This document shows, in pieces, positions 1 to 5,484 of a stretch of 8,323 nt of DNA. Origin of the DNA: JAABYT01 sp041581935. GTDB lineage: Bacteria > Pseudomonadota > Gammaproteobacteria > HK1. The stretch lies in assembly GCA_041581935.1 (NCBI GenBank), contig JBFICP010000142.1, forward strand, positions 1-8,323, read 5' to 3'. The translations under genes were made by a program, and so were the position numbers. Numbering within the stretch: the stretch's first letter is position 1; every line of letters begins with the position of its first letter. Below the pieces are notes generated by a model. It ran no database searches and had not been told where the DNA came from. It saw only the letters and a list, made by a program, of their open reading frames with translations.

Positions 1-107
1 ACGGTCCTTTCGCGTCCGTCGACGATCTCACCCGCGTCAGTGGAATCGGCACTCAAACCGTCGAAAAAAGCCGCGACAACCTGACCGTGAAAACCAAAGG
101 CGATTAA
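1..107 (+). CDS. ComEA-like helix-hairpin-helix protein, C-terminal fragment
   Basis: This is the last 34 codons of a gene that begins before the window; complete codons start at base 3 and the TAA stop is at 105-107. The peptide contains SVDDLTRVSGIGTQTVEKSR, the pattern of a helix-hairpin-helix DNA-binding motif (hydrophobic helix, GIG turn, second helix), preceded by GPF as in small ComEA-family proteins. In that family the motif binds duplex DNA non-specifically; in naturally competent bacteria ComEA is the periplasmic DNA receptor, and many proteobacteria carry a short version of about 100 residues with a signal peptide. The N-terminus is not visible, so a signal peptide cannot be confirmed, and another HhH protein is possible. 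It is convergent with murU. Confidence 0.7.
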   Translation, partial: GPFASVDDLTRVSGIGTQTVEKSRDNLTVKTKGD

Positions 108-130
108 TACCACGCGCCGAAACCGCGAAT

Positions 131-155
131 CCCCCCTCCCGCCCCGGGAGGGGGG
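131..155. terminator. GC-rich perfect hairpin between convergent genes
   Basis: The arm CCCCCCTCCCG (131-141) and its exact reverse complement CGGGAGGGGGG (145-155) enclose a 3-base CCC loop, an 11-bp all-matched stem. It lies 23 bp after the comEA-like stop and about 80 bp beyond the murU stop, so it could end transcription from both sides. Neither strand has a T-run after the stem, so it is not a canonical intrinsic terminator. The role is inferred from position and stem strength. Confidence 0.45.
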
Positions 156-205
156 GCGGGGACAGGGCTGGTAAGGGGTTTCCGACCGCCCGTTGCCGCG
201 GCCAG

Positions 206-221
206 GCTCGCCGGTGCGAGC
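206..221 (-). terminator. Small hairpin just downstream of murU
   Basis: GCTCGC (206-211) and GCGAGC (216-221) form a perfect 6-bp stem with a 4-base loop, starting 17 bases past the murU stop on the minus strand. No T-run follows. It may help define the 3' end of the amgK-murU transcript, but a stem this short is common by chance in GC-rich DNA. Confidence 0.2.
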
Positions 222-237
222 GCGACAGCCGCGCGAG

Positions 238-909
238 CTAGCGCCGTCCCTCGTTCAGACGCCGATCCAGTGCCTCCAGGCGCTCGCGCGTGCCGACATC
301 CCACCACTCACCGGTGAAATGCATGCCGGATACACGGCCTTTGTGGCATGCGTCGTACAGAAGCGGCGCGAGGGCGAAGCGCTCCTCGGATTTGCCGGCA
401 AACAGCTCGGGGCGATACACGCCGATACCGCTGAAGGTCAGGCGATGACCGCCACGGTCGTGGACGCGGGATCCGGCAAGGCTGAAATCACCGCCGGGAT
501 GGTGCTCGGGATTGTCCACCAGCACCAGGTGCGCGAGATCATCGATGGCGTCGGGCAGACACCCAAAGGCGAAATCGGTCCAGATATCGGCATTCACGGC
601 CAGGAACGGGGCACTTCCGAGCAGCGCGAGGGCGCGGCGTATGCCGCCTCCGGTCTCGAGCGCGCCTTCGGGCTCCGGGGAATAGGCGATGCACGCGCCG
701 AAGCTGCGGCCGTCGCCGAGGCGCTGCTCGATCTGTGCGCCGTGCCAGGCATGGTTGATCACCAGCTCGCGAAAGCCCGCGGTGACCAGCGACTCGATCA
801 AATGCACGACGATCGGTTTGCCGCCGACAACCAGAAGCGGTTTCGGCACCTCATCGGTCAACGGCCGCATGCGCACGCCGCGGCCGGCCGCCAGTAGCAT
901 GGCTTTCAA
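238..909 (-). CDS. murU: N-acetylmuramate alpha-1-phosphate uridylyltransferase MurU
   Basis: MurU transfers UMP from UTP to MurNAc-1-phosphate, giving UDP-MurNAc and bypassing MurA/MurB in cytoplasmic peptidoglycan recycling. The 223-residue product has the nucleotidyltransferase signature at its N-terminus (LAAGRGVRMRPLT, residues 6-18 region), PKPLL at 22-26, ETGGGI at 85-90, the metal-binding NAD at 106-108 and WWDVGT at 202-207. I chose the TTG start at 909-907 although the frame stays open upstream to an ATG at 1026. From the TTG the protein begins MKAMLLAAGRG, as in Pseudomonas MurU, and matches its usual length. A GGAGG ribosome-binding site (917-921, minus strand) lies 7 bases before it, and the extra upstream residues would merely overlap amgK. 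The TTG overlaps the amgK TGA stop (TTGA), indicating translational coupling. An internal ATG at 900 is a less likely alternative. Confidence 0.9.
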   Translation of the reverse strand: MKAMLLAAGRGVRMRPLTDEVPKPLLVVGGKPIVVHLIESLVTAGFRELVINHAWHGAQIEQRLGDGRSFGACIAYSPEPEGALETGGGIRRALALLGSAPFLAVNADIWTDFAFGCLPDAIDDLAHLVLVDNPEHHPGGDFSLAGSRVHDRGGHRLTFSGIGVYRPELFAGKSEERFALAPLLYDACHKGRVSGMHFTGEWWDVGTRERLEALDRRLNEGRR

Positions 910-1937
910 CGGCGGCCCTCCCCCGAGCGATCGAGCCGGCGCGCGTTGCTCTCGACGAGCTTCGCCGCCACGTCGAGCTCCTCGAGGAGCGCGCATAATG
1001 GCGCGAGCTCCGGCACCCGCGCGCATTCGGCCATCAGATATCGAATGGTCAACGGAATGTCACGCAGATAGTCGCGCTTCGAATCCCGGTAACACAGGCG
1101 GCAGAAGATACCCGCAATTTTCAAGTGCCGCTGTGCGGCGACAAAATCGGCATCGCGCAGAAACTCGGCAGGGTCCGGACGGACCGGCACGCCCTGCCCG
1201 AGTGCTTCGCGGTGGTAGTCGAGCAGCCACGCCTCGACCCTGTCCTCGGGCCACTCGATGTACACGTCCCGCAAAAGACTGATGGCGTCGTAGACCGCCG
1301 GCCCCGATACGGCATCCTGAAAATCCAGCACGCCCGGATTTCGCGCAGTTGTGCGCATCAGGTTGCGCGAATGGTAGTCACGGTGAACGAACACGGGCGC
1401 TTGCGCCTCGAATCGTTCCGCCAGGAGCCGGTAGCTTTGCGACAGCACGTCGCTCCGCCCCGCACCCGTATCGATGCCGAGATGACGGCCGAGAAACCAT
1501 TCGTCGAACAGCGAAAGCTCCTGCATCACGAGCGCCGTGTCGTATTCGGGCACGGAGTCGATGGGCACACGAACCTGCATGTGCAGTAACGTCTCCAGGG
1601 CGTCGCCGTAAAGCGCGTCGGCACTGTTCGCATCGAGCTCGCTCAGGTAGCTTCGTACCCCGAGGTCTTCGAGGAGCAGAAACCCGGAGGCGAGATCGCG
1701 CGCGTGGATGGCGGGCACGTGAACACCGGCGCGCTCGAGCAGGGTCGTCACCGCGACGTAGGGCCGGCAGTCTTCGCGCTCGGGCGGCGCGTCCATGAGT
1801 ATTTTGGAATCGCCGTTCGCGCGTACACGAAAGTAACGCCGGAAGCTGGCATCGGCGGAAGCCGGCTGCAGATCCACGCTATCCACCCCGAGCGTCTTCT
1901 GAACCCACTCGCGGCCCCGGTCGAGGCGTTCGGTCAT
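906..1937 (-). CDS. amgK: Anomeric MurNAc/GlcNAc kinase AmgK
   Basis: AmgK phosphorylates MurNAc (and GlcNAc) at the anomeric C1 with ATP, providing the MurU substrate in the recycling route that lowers dependence on the fosfomycin-sensitive MurA step. The 343-residue product is a full-length aminoglycoside phosphotransferase-fold kinase. It has the N-terminal SFRRYFRV (31-38) and MDAPPE (48-53) typical of this subgroup, a Brenner-type catalytic loop HRDYHSRN at 185-192 (catalytic D187, N192) and the metal-binding DFQDA at 205-209. The ATG at 1937 gives the expected N-terminus; its Shine-Dalgarno is weak. The gene overlaps murU by 4 bases and is divergent from yrbG. The main alternative is a generic APT-family phosphotransferase, but adjacency to murU makes AmgK the strong choice. 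Confidence 0.9.
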   Translation of the reverse strand: MTERLDRGREWVQKTLGVDSVDLQPASADASFRRYFRVRANGDSKILMDAPPEREDCRPYVAVTTLLERAGVHVPAIHARDLASGFLLLEDLGVRSYLSELDANSADALYGDALETLLHMQVRVPIDSVPEYDTALVMQELSLFDEWFLGRHLGIDTGAGRSDVLSQSYRLLAERFEAQAPVFVHRDYHSRNLMRTTARNPGVLDFQDAVSGPAVYDAISLLRDVYIEWPEDRVEAWLLDYHREALGQGVPVRPDPAEFLRDADFVAAQRHLKIAGIFCRLCYRDSKRDYLRDIPLTIRYLMAECARVPELAPLCALLEELDVAAKLVESNARRLDRSGEGRR

Positions 1938-2097
1938 CGCTTCACTGGCTGCAGGAAGAGCACCGCTTCCAGCTTAGCACGCGCTTCGCGACAATTTTCG
2001 CGCGTTCATGTTTTTCGCTACCATTCGCCGAGGCGGGCAACGGAGATTGCGCGCAGCTTCCTGTGTTCACGCCGAATGGCATGGAGCACGCAAACCC
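1938..2097. promoter_or_regulatory. Divergent amgK / yrbG intergenic region
   Basis: The 160 bp between the amgK start and the preferred yrbG start must carry promoters for both directions. On the minus strand TGCTAAGCT near 1970-1980 resembles a weak extended -10 for amgK. On the plus strand TACCAT (2019-2024) matches four of six -10 bases for yrbG. Neither has a convincing -35, so these are weak candidates only. A GGAG (2083-2086) precedes the yrbG GTG start by 11 bases. Confidence 0.3.
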
Positions 2098-3057
2098 GTG
2101 CAATTGATCGCGATCGCTGTTGGGCTCATGCTGCTCGTGTGGGGCTCCGATCGGTTCGTGTTCGGTGCCTCCGCCACTGCACGCAATCTCGGTGTCTCGC
2201 CGTTGCTCATCGGGCTGACCATCGTCGGCGTCGGCACCTCGGCGCCCGAGATTCTGGTATCGGCGACGGCGGCGCTGCATGGCAATCCGGGTATCTCGAT
2301 CGGGAATGCGATTGGCTCCAATATCGCCAACATCGGGCTGGTGCTCGGGATTACGGCACTCGTTCGTGGTGTGGACGTGCGCACGAAAATTTTCCGCGTC
2401 GAGTTTCCCATCTTGTTCGCAGTCATGGGACTTGCCTGGTGGCTGCTCGGTGACGGAGGGCTTGGCAGGGCCGATGGCGCGATTCTGAGCGCGGCGTTCA
2501 TGCTGCTGCTGCTGATGATGGCGGCGATCGCCGCGCGCGCGCAGCGAACCGATCCACTGCGCCGGGAGTTTGCCGAAGACATTCCCGAGGCAGTCGGCAC
2601 CGCGCGGGCGCTCGTCTGGTTCACCGTCGGGCTGGCAGCACTGCTGCTCGGTTCCGAGGCCATCGTCTGGGGCGCGGTCGGGATTGCGCGCATGTTCGGG
2701 GTGAGTGACCTGCTCATCGGCCTCACGGTGGTCGCGATTGGCACCAGCCTCCCCGAGCTCGCCGCCTCCGTGGCCAGCGTTCTCAAGAATGAGCCCGACA
2801 TTGCGGTGGGTAATGCGATCGGGTCAAATATGTTCAATATGCTGCCGGTGCTCGCGCTGCCGGGCCTGATTGCCCCCACCGCGGTGCCGCCCGAGGCGCT
2901 GCAGCGGGACTTCCCCGTCATGCTGGCCCTGAGCGTGGCCCTGGTCGTCATGGCCTGGGGATTTCGCGGTGCGGGACGCATTGCCCGCTGGGAGGGTGGC
3001 GTGTTGCTGCTCGCATTCCTCGGCTACCAGAGCCTGCTGTACGTGTCCGCGAGCTGA
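2098..3057 (+). CDS. yrbG: Calcium/sodium antiporter family protein YrbG
   Basis: This is an inner-membrane member of the Ca2+/cation antiporter superfamily (K+-independent CaxA/YrbG type), expected to exchange Na+ or H+ for Ca2+; no physiological role in LPS export is established. The 319-residue product shows the family's internal duplication. GTSAPE (46-51) with GNAIGSN (69-75) forms the first alpha repeat, and GTSLPE (215-220) with GNAIGSN (238-244) the second. The acidic residues after GTS-P and the asparagines are the ion-coordinating positions. About ten hydrophobic segments are visible, with a charged cytoplasmic loop around 149-165. I chose the GTG at 2098 because it places the first membrane segment at the N-terminus and gives a length close to the E. 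coli protein. An ATG at 2008 would add 30 Arg-rich, non-family residues and lacks a ribosome-binding site. Confidence 0.9.
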   Translation: MQLIAIAVGLMLLVWGSDRFVFGASATARNLGVSPLLIGLTIVGVGTSAPEILVSATAALHGNPGISIGNAIGSNIANIGLVLGITALVRGVDVRTKIFRVEFPILFAVMGLAWWLLGDGGLGRADGAILSAAFMLLLLMMAAIAARAQRTDPLRREFAEDIPEAVGTARALVWFTVGLAALLLGSEAIVWGAVGIARMFGVSDLLIGLTVVAIGTSLPELAASVASVLKNEPDIAVGNAIGSNMFNMLPVLALPGLIAPTAVPPEALQRDFPVMLALSVALVVMAWGFRGAGRIARWEGGVLLLAFLGYQSLLYVSAS

Positions 3058-3088
3058 CGCGGCCTTGGCCCGGACAATGACGGCCGCG
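3058..3088 (+). terminator. GC stem-loop directly after yrbG
   Basis: CGCGGCC (3058-3064) pairs exactly with GGCCGCG (3082-3088) around a 17-base loop, beginning at the base after the yrbG stop. No T-run follows, so at most it is a weak or processing-type 3' structure that might partly separate yrbG from the kds-lpt genes. The large loop lowers confidence. Confidence 0.25.
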
Positions 3089-3095
3089 ACCGCAG

Positions 3096-3124
3096 CTAGA
3101 GGCTAAGCTAGTGAAATGTATACC
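3096..3124 (+). promoter_or_regulatory. Weak candidate promoter for the kdsD-lptB run
   Basis: In the 156-bp yrbG-kdsD gap, TATACC at 3119-3124 matches the first four bases of a sigma-70 -10 box and is the most AT-rich spot of the gap. The hexamer at the -35 position does not resemble TTGACA. A start near 3131 would leave an mRNA leader of about 80 bases. A separate promoter is plausible from the gap size, but the motif is weak. Confidence 0.2.
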
Positions 3125-3203
3125 GAAAGCCCTCGGCTGATCGGGCCTCGCGGCCATTTGGTGGGCCATCCACGGCAAACGACAAGCCCGGCGAACGGGC
3201 GGC

Positions 3204-3209
3204 GGAGAG
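3204..3209 (+). promoter_or_regulatory. Ribosome-binding site of kdsD
   Basis: GGAGAG ends 4 bases before the kdsD ATG at 3214. It supports that ATG, and therefore the 20-residue N-terminal extension relative to E. coli KdsD, as real. Confidence 0.6.
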
Positions 3210-3213
3210 TCTA

Positions 3214-4263
3214 ATGGCACTCAAGCAGGCGAGCAGCGCACGCGCGCACGGCCCTCGGGCCGCCAACAGCCGCCCGGCGGCTGCCGGTGAATATCCGGAC
3301 GAGGGACTGTGCCGCTCGGGTATCGCGGTGATCGAAACCGAGGCCCGGGCGCTCGAGGCGCTGGTGGCCCGGGTCGACCACAGCTTCGCTAATGCCTGCC
3401 GGCTCATGCTCCGGTGCGAAGGCCGGGTGGTGGTGACCGGCATGGGTAAGTCCGGGCACGTCGGGCGCAAGATCGCCGCGACGCTCGCGAGCGCGGGCAC
3501 GCCGTCGTTTTTCATGCACCCCGGCGAGGCCAGCCACGGTGATCTCGGCATGATCACCGCGGGTGATGTGGTATTGGCCATCTCGAATTCCGGGGGGACC
3601 ATCGAAATCGTCTCTATTCTGCCGCTGATCAAGCGCCTCGGCGTGCCTCTCATCACCCTCACGGGCGACCCGCGTTCGCGCATGGCCGAGCTGGCGGACG
3701 TGAATATCAACGTGGGTGTCGAGGTCGAGGCGTGTCCCCTGGGGCTCGCGCCCACTGCCAGCACCACCGCCACGCTCGCGATGGGCGACGCGCTTGCCAT
3801 CGCGTTGCTCGAGGCGCGGGGATTCAGTGCCGAAGATTTCGCCCGCTCGCACCCCGGCGGCCGACTCGGCCGGCGACTGCTGCTTCACGTCAGCGACATC
3901 ATGCACACCGGCGAGGCGATGCCCACCGTACCCGTGCACGTCCCCGTATCCCAGGCGCTCATGGAAATGACGCGCAAGGGGCTCGGCACCACGGCCATCG
4001 TCGACGATCATATGAAAGTGCTCGGAATCTTTACCGATGGCGATCTACGCCGCACGCTCGACCGTGAGCTGGATGTGCACAAGGCGATAATTTCCGACGT
4101 CATGACCGCCGAGTGCGTGACGGTGTCACCCGGCATGCTGGCAGCCGAGGGACTCAAAATCATGGAGGATCACGAGATCAATTCGTTACTGGTCGTCGAT
4201 GAGGACCACCGCCTCGTGGGAGTATTGAGCATGCACGATCTCCTGCGCGCCGGGGTGATCTGA
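3214..4263 (+). CDS. kdsD: D-arabinose 5-phosphate isomerase KdsD
   Basis: KdsD interconverts D-ribulose 5-phosphate and D-arabinose 5-phosphate, the first committed step toward Kdo for the LPS inner core, in the cytoplasm. The 349-residue protein has an N-terminal SIS sugar-isomerase domain (GMGKSGHVGRK 76-86, SNSGGT 124-129, EACPLGLAPT 172-181, SHPGGRLG 212-219). Two CBS domains follow at roughly 227-283 and 293-346, ending in the typical HDLLRAGVI. Residues equivalent to the E. coli catalytic set K59, E111, E152 and H193 are all present at a constant offset of 20 (K79, E131, E172, H213). That offset is an Ala/Arg/Pro-rich N-terminal extension. A good ribosome-binding site supports the start. 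kdsC begins at the base after the stop. Confidence 0.96.
   Translation: MALKQASSARAHGPRAANSRPAAAGEYPDEGLCRSGIAVIETEARALEALVARVDHSFANACRLMLRCEGRVVVTGMGKSGHVGRKIAATLASAGTPSFFMHPGEASHGDLGMITAGDVVLAISNSGGTIEIVSILPLIKRLGVPLITLTGDPRSRMAELADVNINVGVEVEACPLGLAPTASTTATLAMGDALAIALLEARGFSAEDFARSHPGGRLGRRLLLHVSDIMHTGEAMPTVPVHVPVSQALMEMTRKGLGTTAIVDDHMKVLGIFTDGDLRRTLDRELDVHKAIISDVMTAECVTVSPGMLAAEGLKIMEDHEINSLLVVDEDHRLVGVLSMHDLLRAGVI
4251..4260 (+). promoter_or_regulatory. Ribosome-binding site of kdsC inside the kdsD 3' end
   Basis: CGGGGTGATC matches eight of ten bases of GGAGGTGATC, the complement of the 16S rRNA 3' end, with an aligned GGAGG-to-start spacing of 8 bases to the TTG at 4264. The same bases encode the last residues of KdsD. 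This decides the TTG start of kdsC and implies coupling. Confidence 0.55.
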
Positions 4264-4809
4264 TTGGTAGAGGCATCACCAGAGGTGCTGGCGCGGGCCG
4301 CCAAGGTGAAACTGGTAGTTTTCGACGTCGACGGCGTGCTCACCGACGGGCGCCTGCTTCTCGGAGACAACGGTGTAGAGTACAAAGCCTTTCATTCTCG
4401 GGACGGGCACGGAATGAAAATGCTCGCAAAAACCGGGGTGGAGCTCGCCATCATTACGGGGCGCCGCTCTCGGCTCGTGGCCGAGCGCATGGCGTCGCTG
4501 GGGATAACCCATGTGCATCAGGGACATGCCTCGAAGCTGCCGGTGTTCGAAAGGCTCATTGCCGATCTGGAGCTCGCCGAGGACCAGACCGCCTATGTCG
4601 GCGATGACGTCGTGGATCTCGGTATCATGGCACGGGTCGGCTTCGCGGTGGCCGTGGCGAACGCCCATCCGCTGGTTCTTAAACGGGCCCATTGGCATAC
4701 CTCTAGCGACGGCGGCCGTGGCGCCGCGCGCGAGGTGTGCGATTTGATCATGCATGCCCAGGGCACGCTCGAGGGCGTGCATCGCGACTACCTGGCAGGA
4801 AAATCTTAG
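4264..4809 (+). CDS. kdsC: 3-deoxy-D-manno-octulosonate 8-phosphate phosphatase KdsC
   Basis: KdsC hydrolyses Kdo 8-phosphate to free Kdo and phosphate before activation by KdsB. The 181-residue protein is a capless HAD phosphatase (C0 type, tetrameric in characterised members). It has motif I DVDGVLTDG at 21-29 (nucleophile D21, acid/base D23), motif II T65 in ITGRRS, motif III K91, motif IV GDDVVD at 113-118, and the C-terminal GGRGAAREVCDLI region (150-162) that contributes to the neighbouring active site in the family. The start is TTG at 4264, immediately after the kdsD TGA, supported by a strong ribosome-binding site embedded in kdsD. The resulting leader of about 20 residues before motif I resembles Pseudomonas KdsC. 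A GTG at 4285 is the only close alternative. lptC follows after 7 bases. Confidence 0.95.
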   Translation: MVEASPEVLARAAKVKLVVFDVDGVLTDGRLLLGDNGVEYKAFHSRDGHGMKMLAKTGVELAIITGRRSRLVAERMASLGITHVHQGHASKLPVFERLIADLELAEDQTAYVGDDVVDLGIMARVGFAVAVANAHPLVLKRAHWHTSSDGGRGAAREVCDLIMHAQGTLEGVHRDYLAGKS

Positions 4810-4816
4810 GCGACCG

Positions 4817-5467
4817 ATGCAGGCCGGTATCGACACCAGCGTTGTTCGCGAGCCACAGCCGGGATCCGCGCACGTGACCAGACCGCGCCTGACATCGGCC
4901 TTCGGCACATGGTTGCCGGCGGCAATGCTGGTATGTATCGCCGTACTCAGCAGCCTGTGGCTGGCGCAGATGGGTGAACGCGAAGACAGGATCGCTCGCC
5001 TCGAGGGTCATGCGCCCGATATGACCATGGAAGAGTTCGAAGTGACCGCTATGGGCGAGGACGGCAATCCGCTTCGCCGGCTGTCGGCGGCGTACATGGC
5101 GCATTACATCGACACCCAGACCAAGGAACTGACACACCCGCATCTGGTCATCTATCAGGACGACGCGGAGCCCTGGCACGTTGCTTCGCAGCGCGGCTGG
5201 GTATCAGCGAATGACGATGTTCTCATGTTGCTCGGCGAGGTGGACATCTGGCGTAATAATGCGAATGGAAAGCGCGAGATTCACATAGAGACGGAGGACT
5301 TGCGTGTGGTGCCCGATAAGGAGTACGCGGATACGGAGCTGCCTGCCACCATCAGCACCCCGGAGTCACTTACCCGTGGAACCGGAATGCGTGCCTATCT
5401 CGGCGAGAGACGCGTGCAGCTGCTATCTGACGTGAAAACCACGATCAATCCACCGGTGCGTCCATGA
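4817..5467 (+). CDS. lptC: LPS export system inner-membrane/periplasmic protein LptC
   Basis: LptC is the bitopic subunit of the LptB2FG complex; it receives LPS from LptF and hands it to LptA in the periplasm. From the ATG at 4817 the protein is 216 residues. A short, mostly polar cytoplasmic leader is followed by one membrane helix (about 32-51, WLPAAMLVCIAVLSSLWLAQ). A beta-jellyroll domain then follows, with recognisable PDMTMEEFEVTAMGEDGNP (68-86 region), LTHPHLVIY (105-113), the conserved W120, and a C-terminal YLGERRVQLLSDVKTTI. The start is uncertain. The ATG sits 7 bases after kdsC with a weak AGG, which suits the operon. A GTG at 4874 would give 197 residues, closer to the E. coli length of 191. 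The stop TGA overlaps an ATG (ATGA at 5464-5467). Confidence 0.93.
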   Translation: MQAGIDTSVVREPQPGSAHVTRPRLTSAFGTWLPAAMLVCIAVLSSLWLAQMGEREDRIARLEGHAPDMTMEEFEVTAMGEDGNPLRRLSAAYMAHYIDTQTKELTHPHLVIYQDDAEPWHVASQRGWVSANDDVLMLLGEVDIWRNNANGKREIHIETEDLRVVPDKEYADTELPATISTPESLTRGTGMRAYLGERRVQLLSDVKTTINPPVRP

Positions 5468-5484
5468 GTACGAAGCGTTGTTAG
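5464..5484 (+). other. Six-codon minicistron bridging lptC and lptA
   Basis: ATG AGT ACG AAG CGT TGT TAG starts on the ATGA overlap with the lptC stop and ends at a TAG (5482-5484) four bases past the first base of the proposed lptA TTG start (5478). It encodes MSTKRC. It could be a coupling device. It could also be the true first codons of lptA separated from the rest by a missing base: a one-base insertion before TTG would give MSTKRLLAQGR, a natural signal-peptide n-region. Sequence alone does not decide. Confidence 0.4.

Noticed and set aside
193..897. 234-codon plus-strand open frame antisense to murU
   Set aside because: It mirrors murU, which has full family motifs; the antisense product shows no recognisable domain, and long antisense frames are expected in GC-rich coding DNA.
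977..990. 14-bp palindrome GCTCCTCGAGGAGC in amgK
   Set aside because: About half an occurrence is expected by chance in this length, and it falls in Leu/Glu codons that naturally make CTCGAG-type palindromes.
910..1026. 39-residue upstream extension of MurU to an ATG at 1026
   Set aside because: It overlaps amgK coding in another frame, is Arg/Ala/Gly-rich, and the TTG start with GGAGG gives the canonical MurU N-terminus and length.
2008..2097. Upstream ATG extension of yrbG (30 residues)
   Set aside because: Arg-rich, unlike family N-termini, with no ribosome-binding site; the GTG at 2098 gives the expected membrane-segment start.
2067..2981. 304-codon minus-strand open frame opposite yrbG
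   Set aside because: Ser/Thr/Pro/Ala-rich shadow of a membrane protein's codon pattern; no domain recognised.
3211..4011. 266-codon minus-strand open frame opposite kdsD
   Set aside because: It lies wholly opposite a clear kdsD, has low-complexity His/Arg/Gly-rich composition, and has no motif or upstream signals.
4276..4908. 210-codon minus-strand open frame opposite kdsC
   Set aside because: Shadow frame of a well-supported gene, with no motif.
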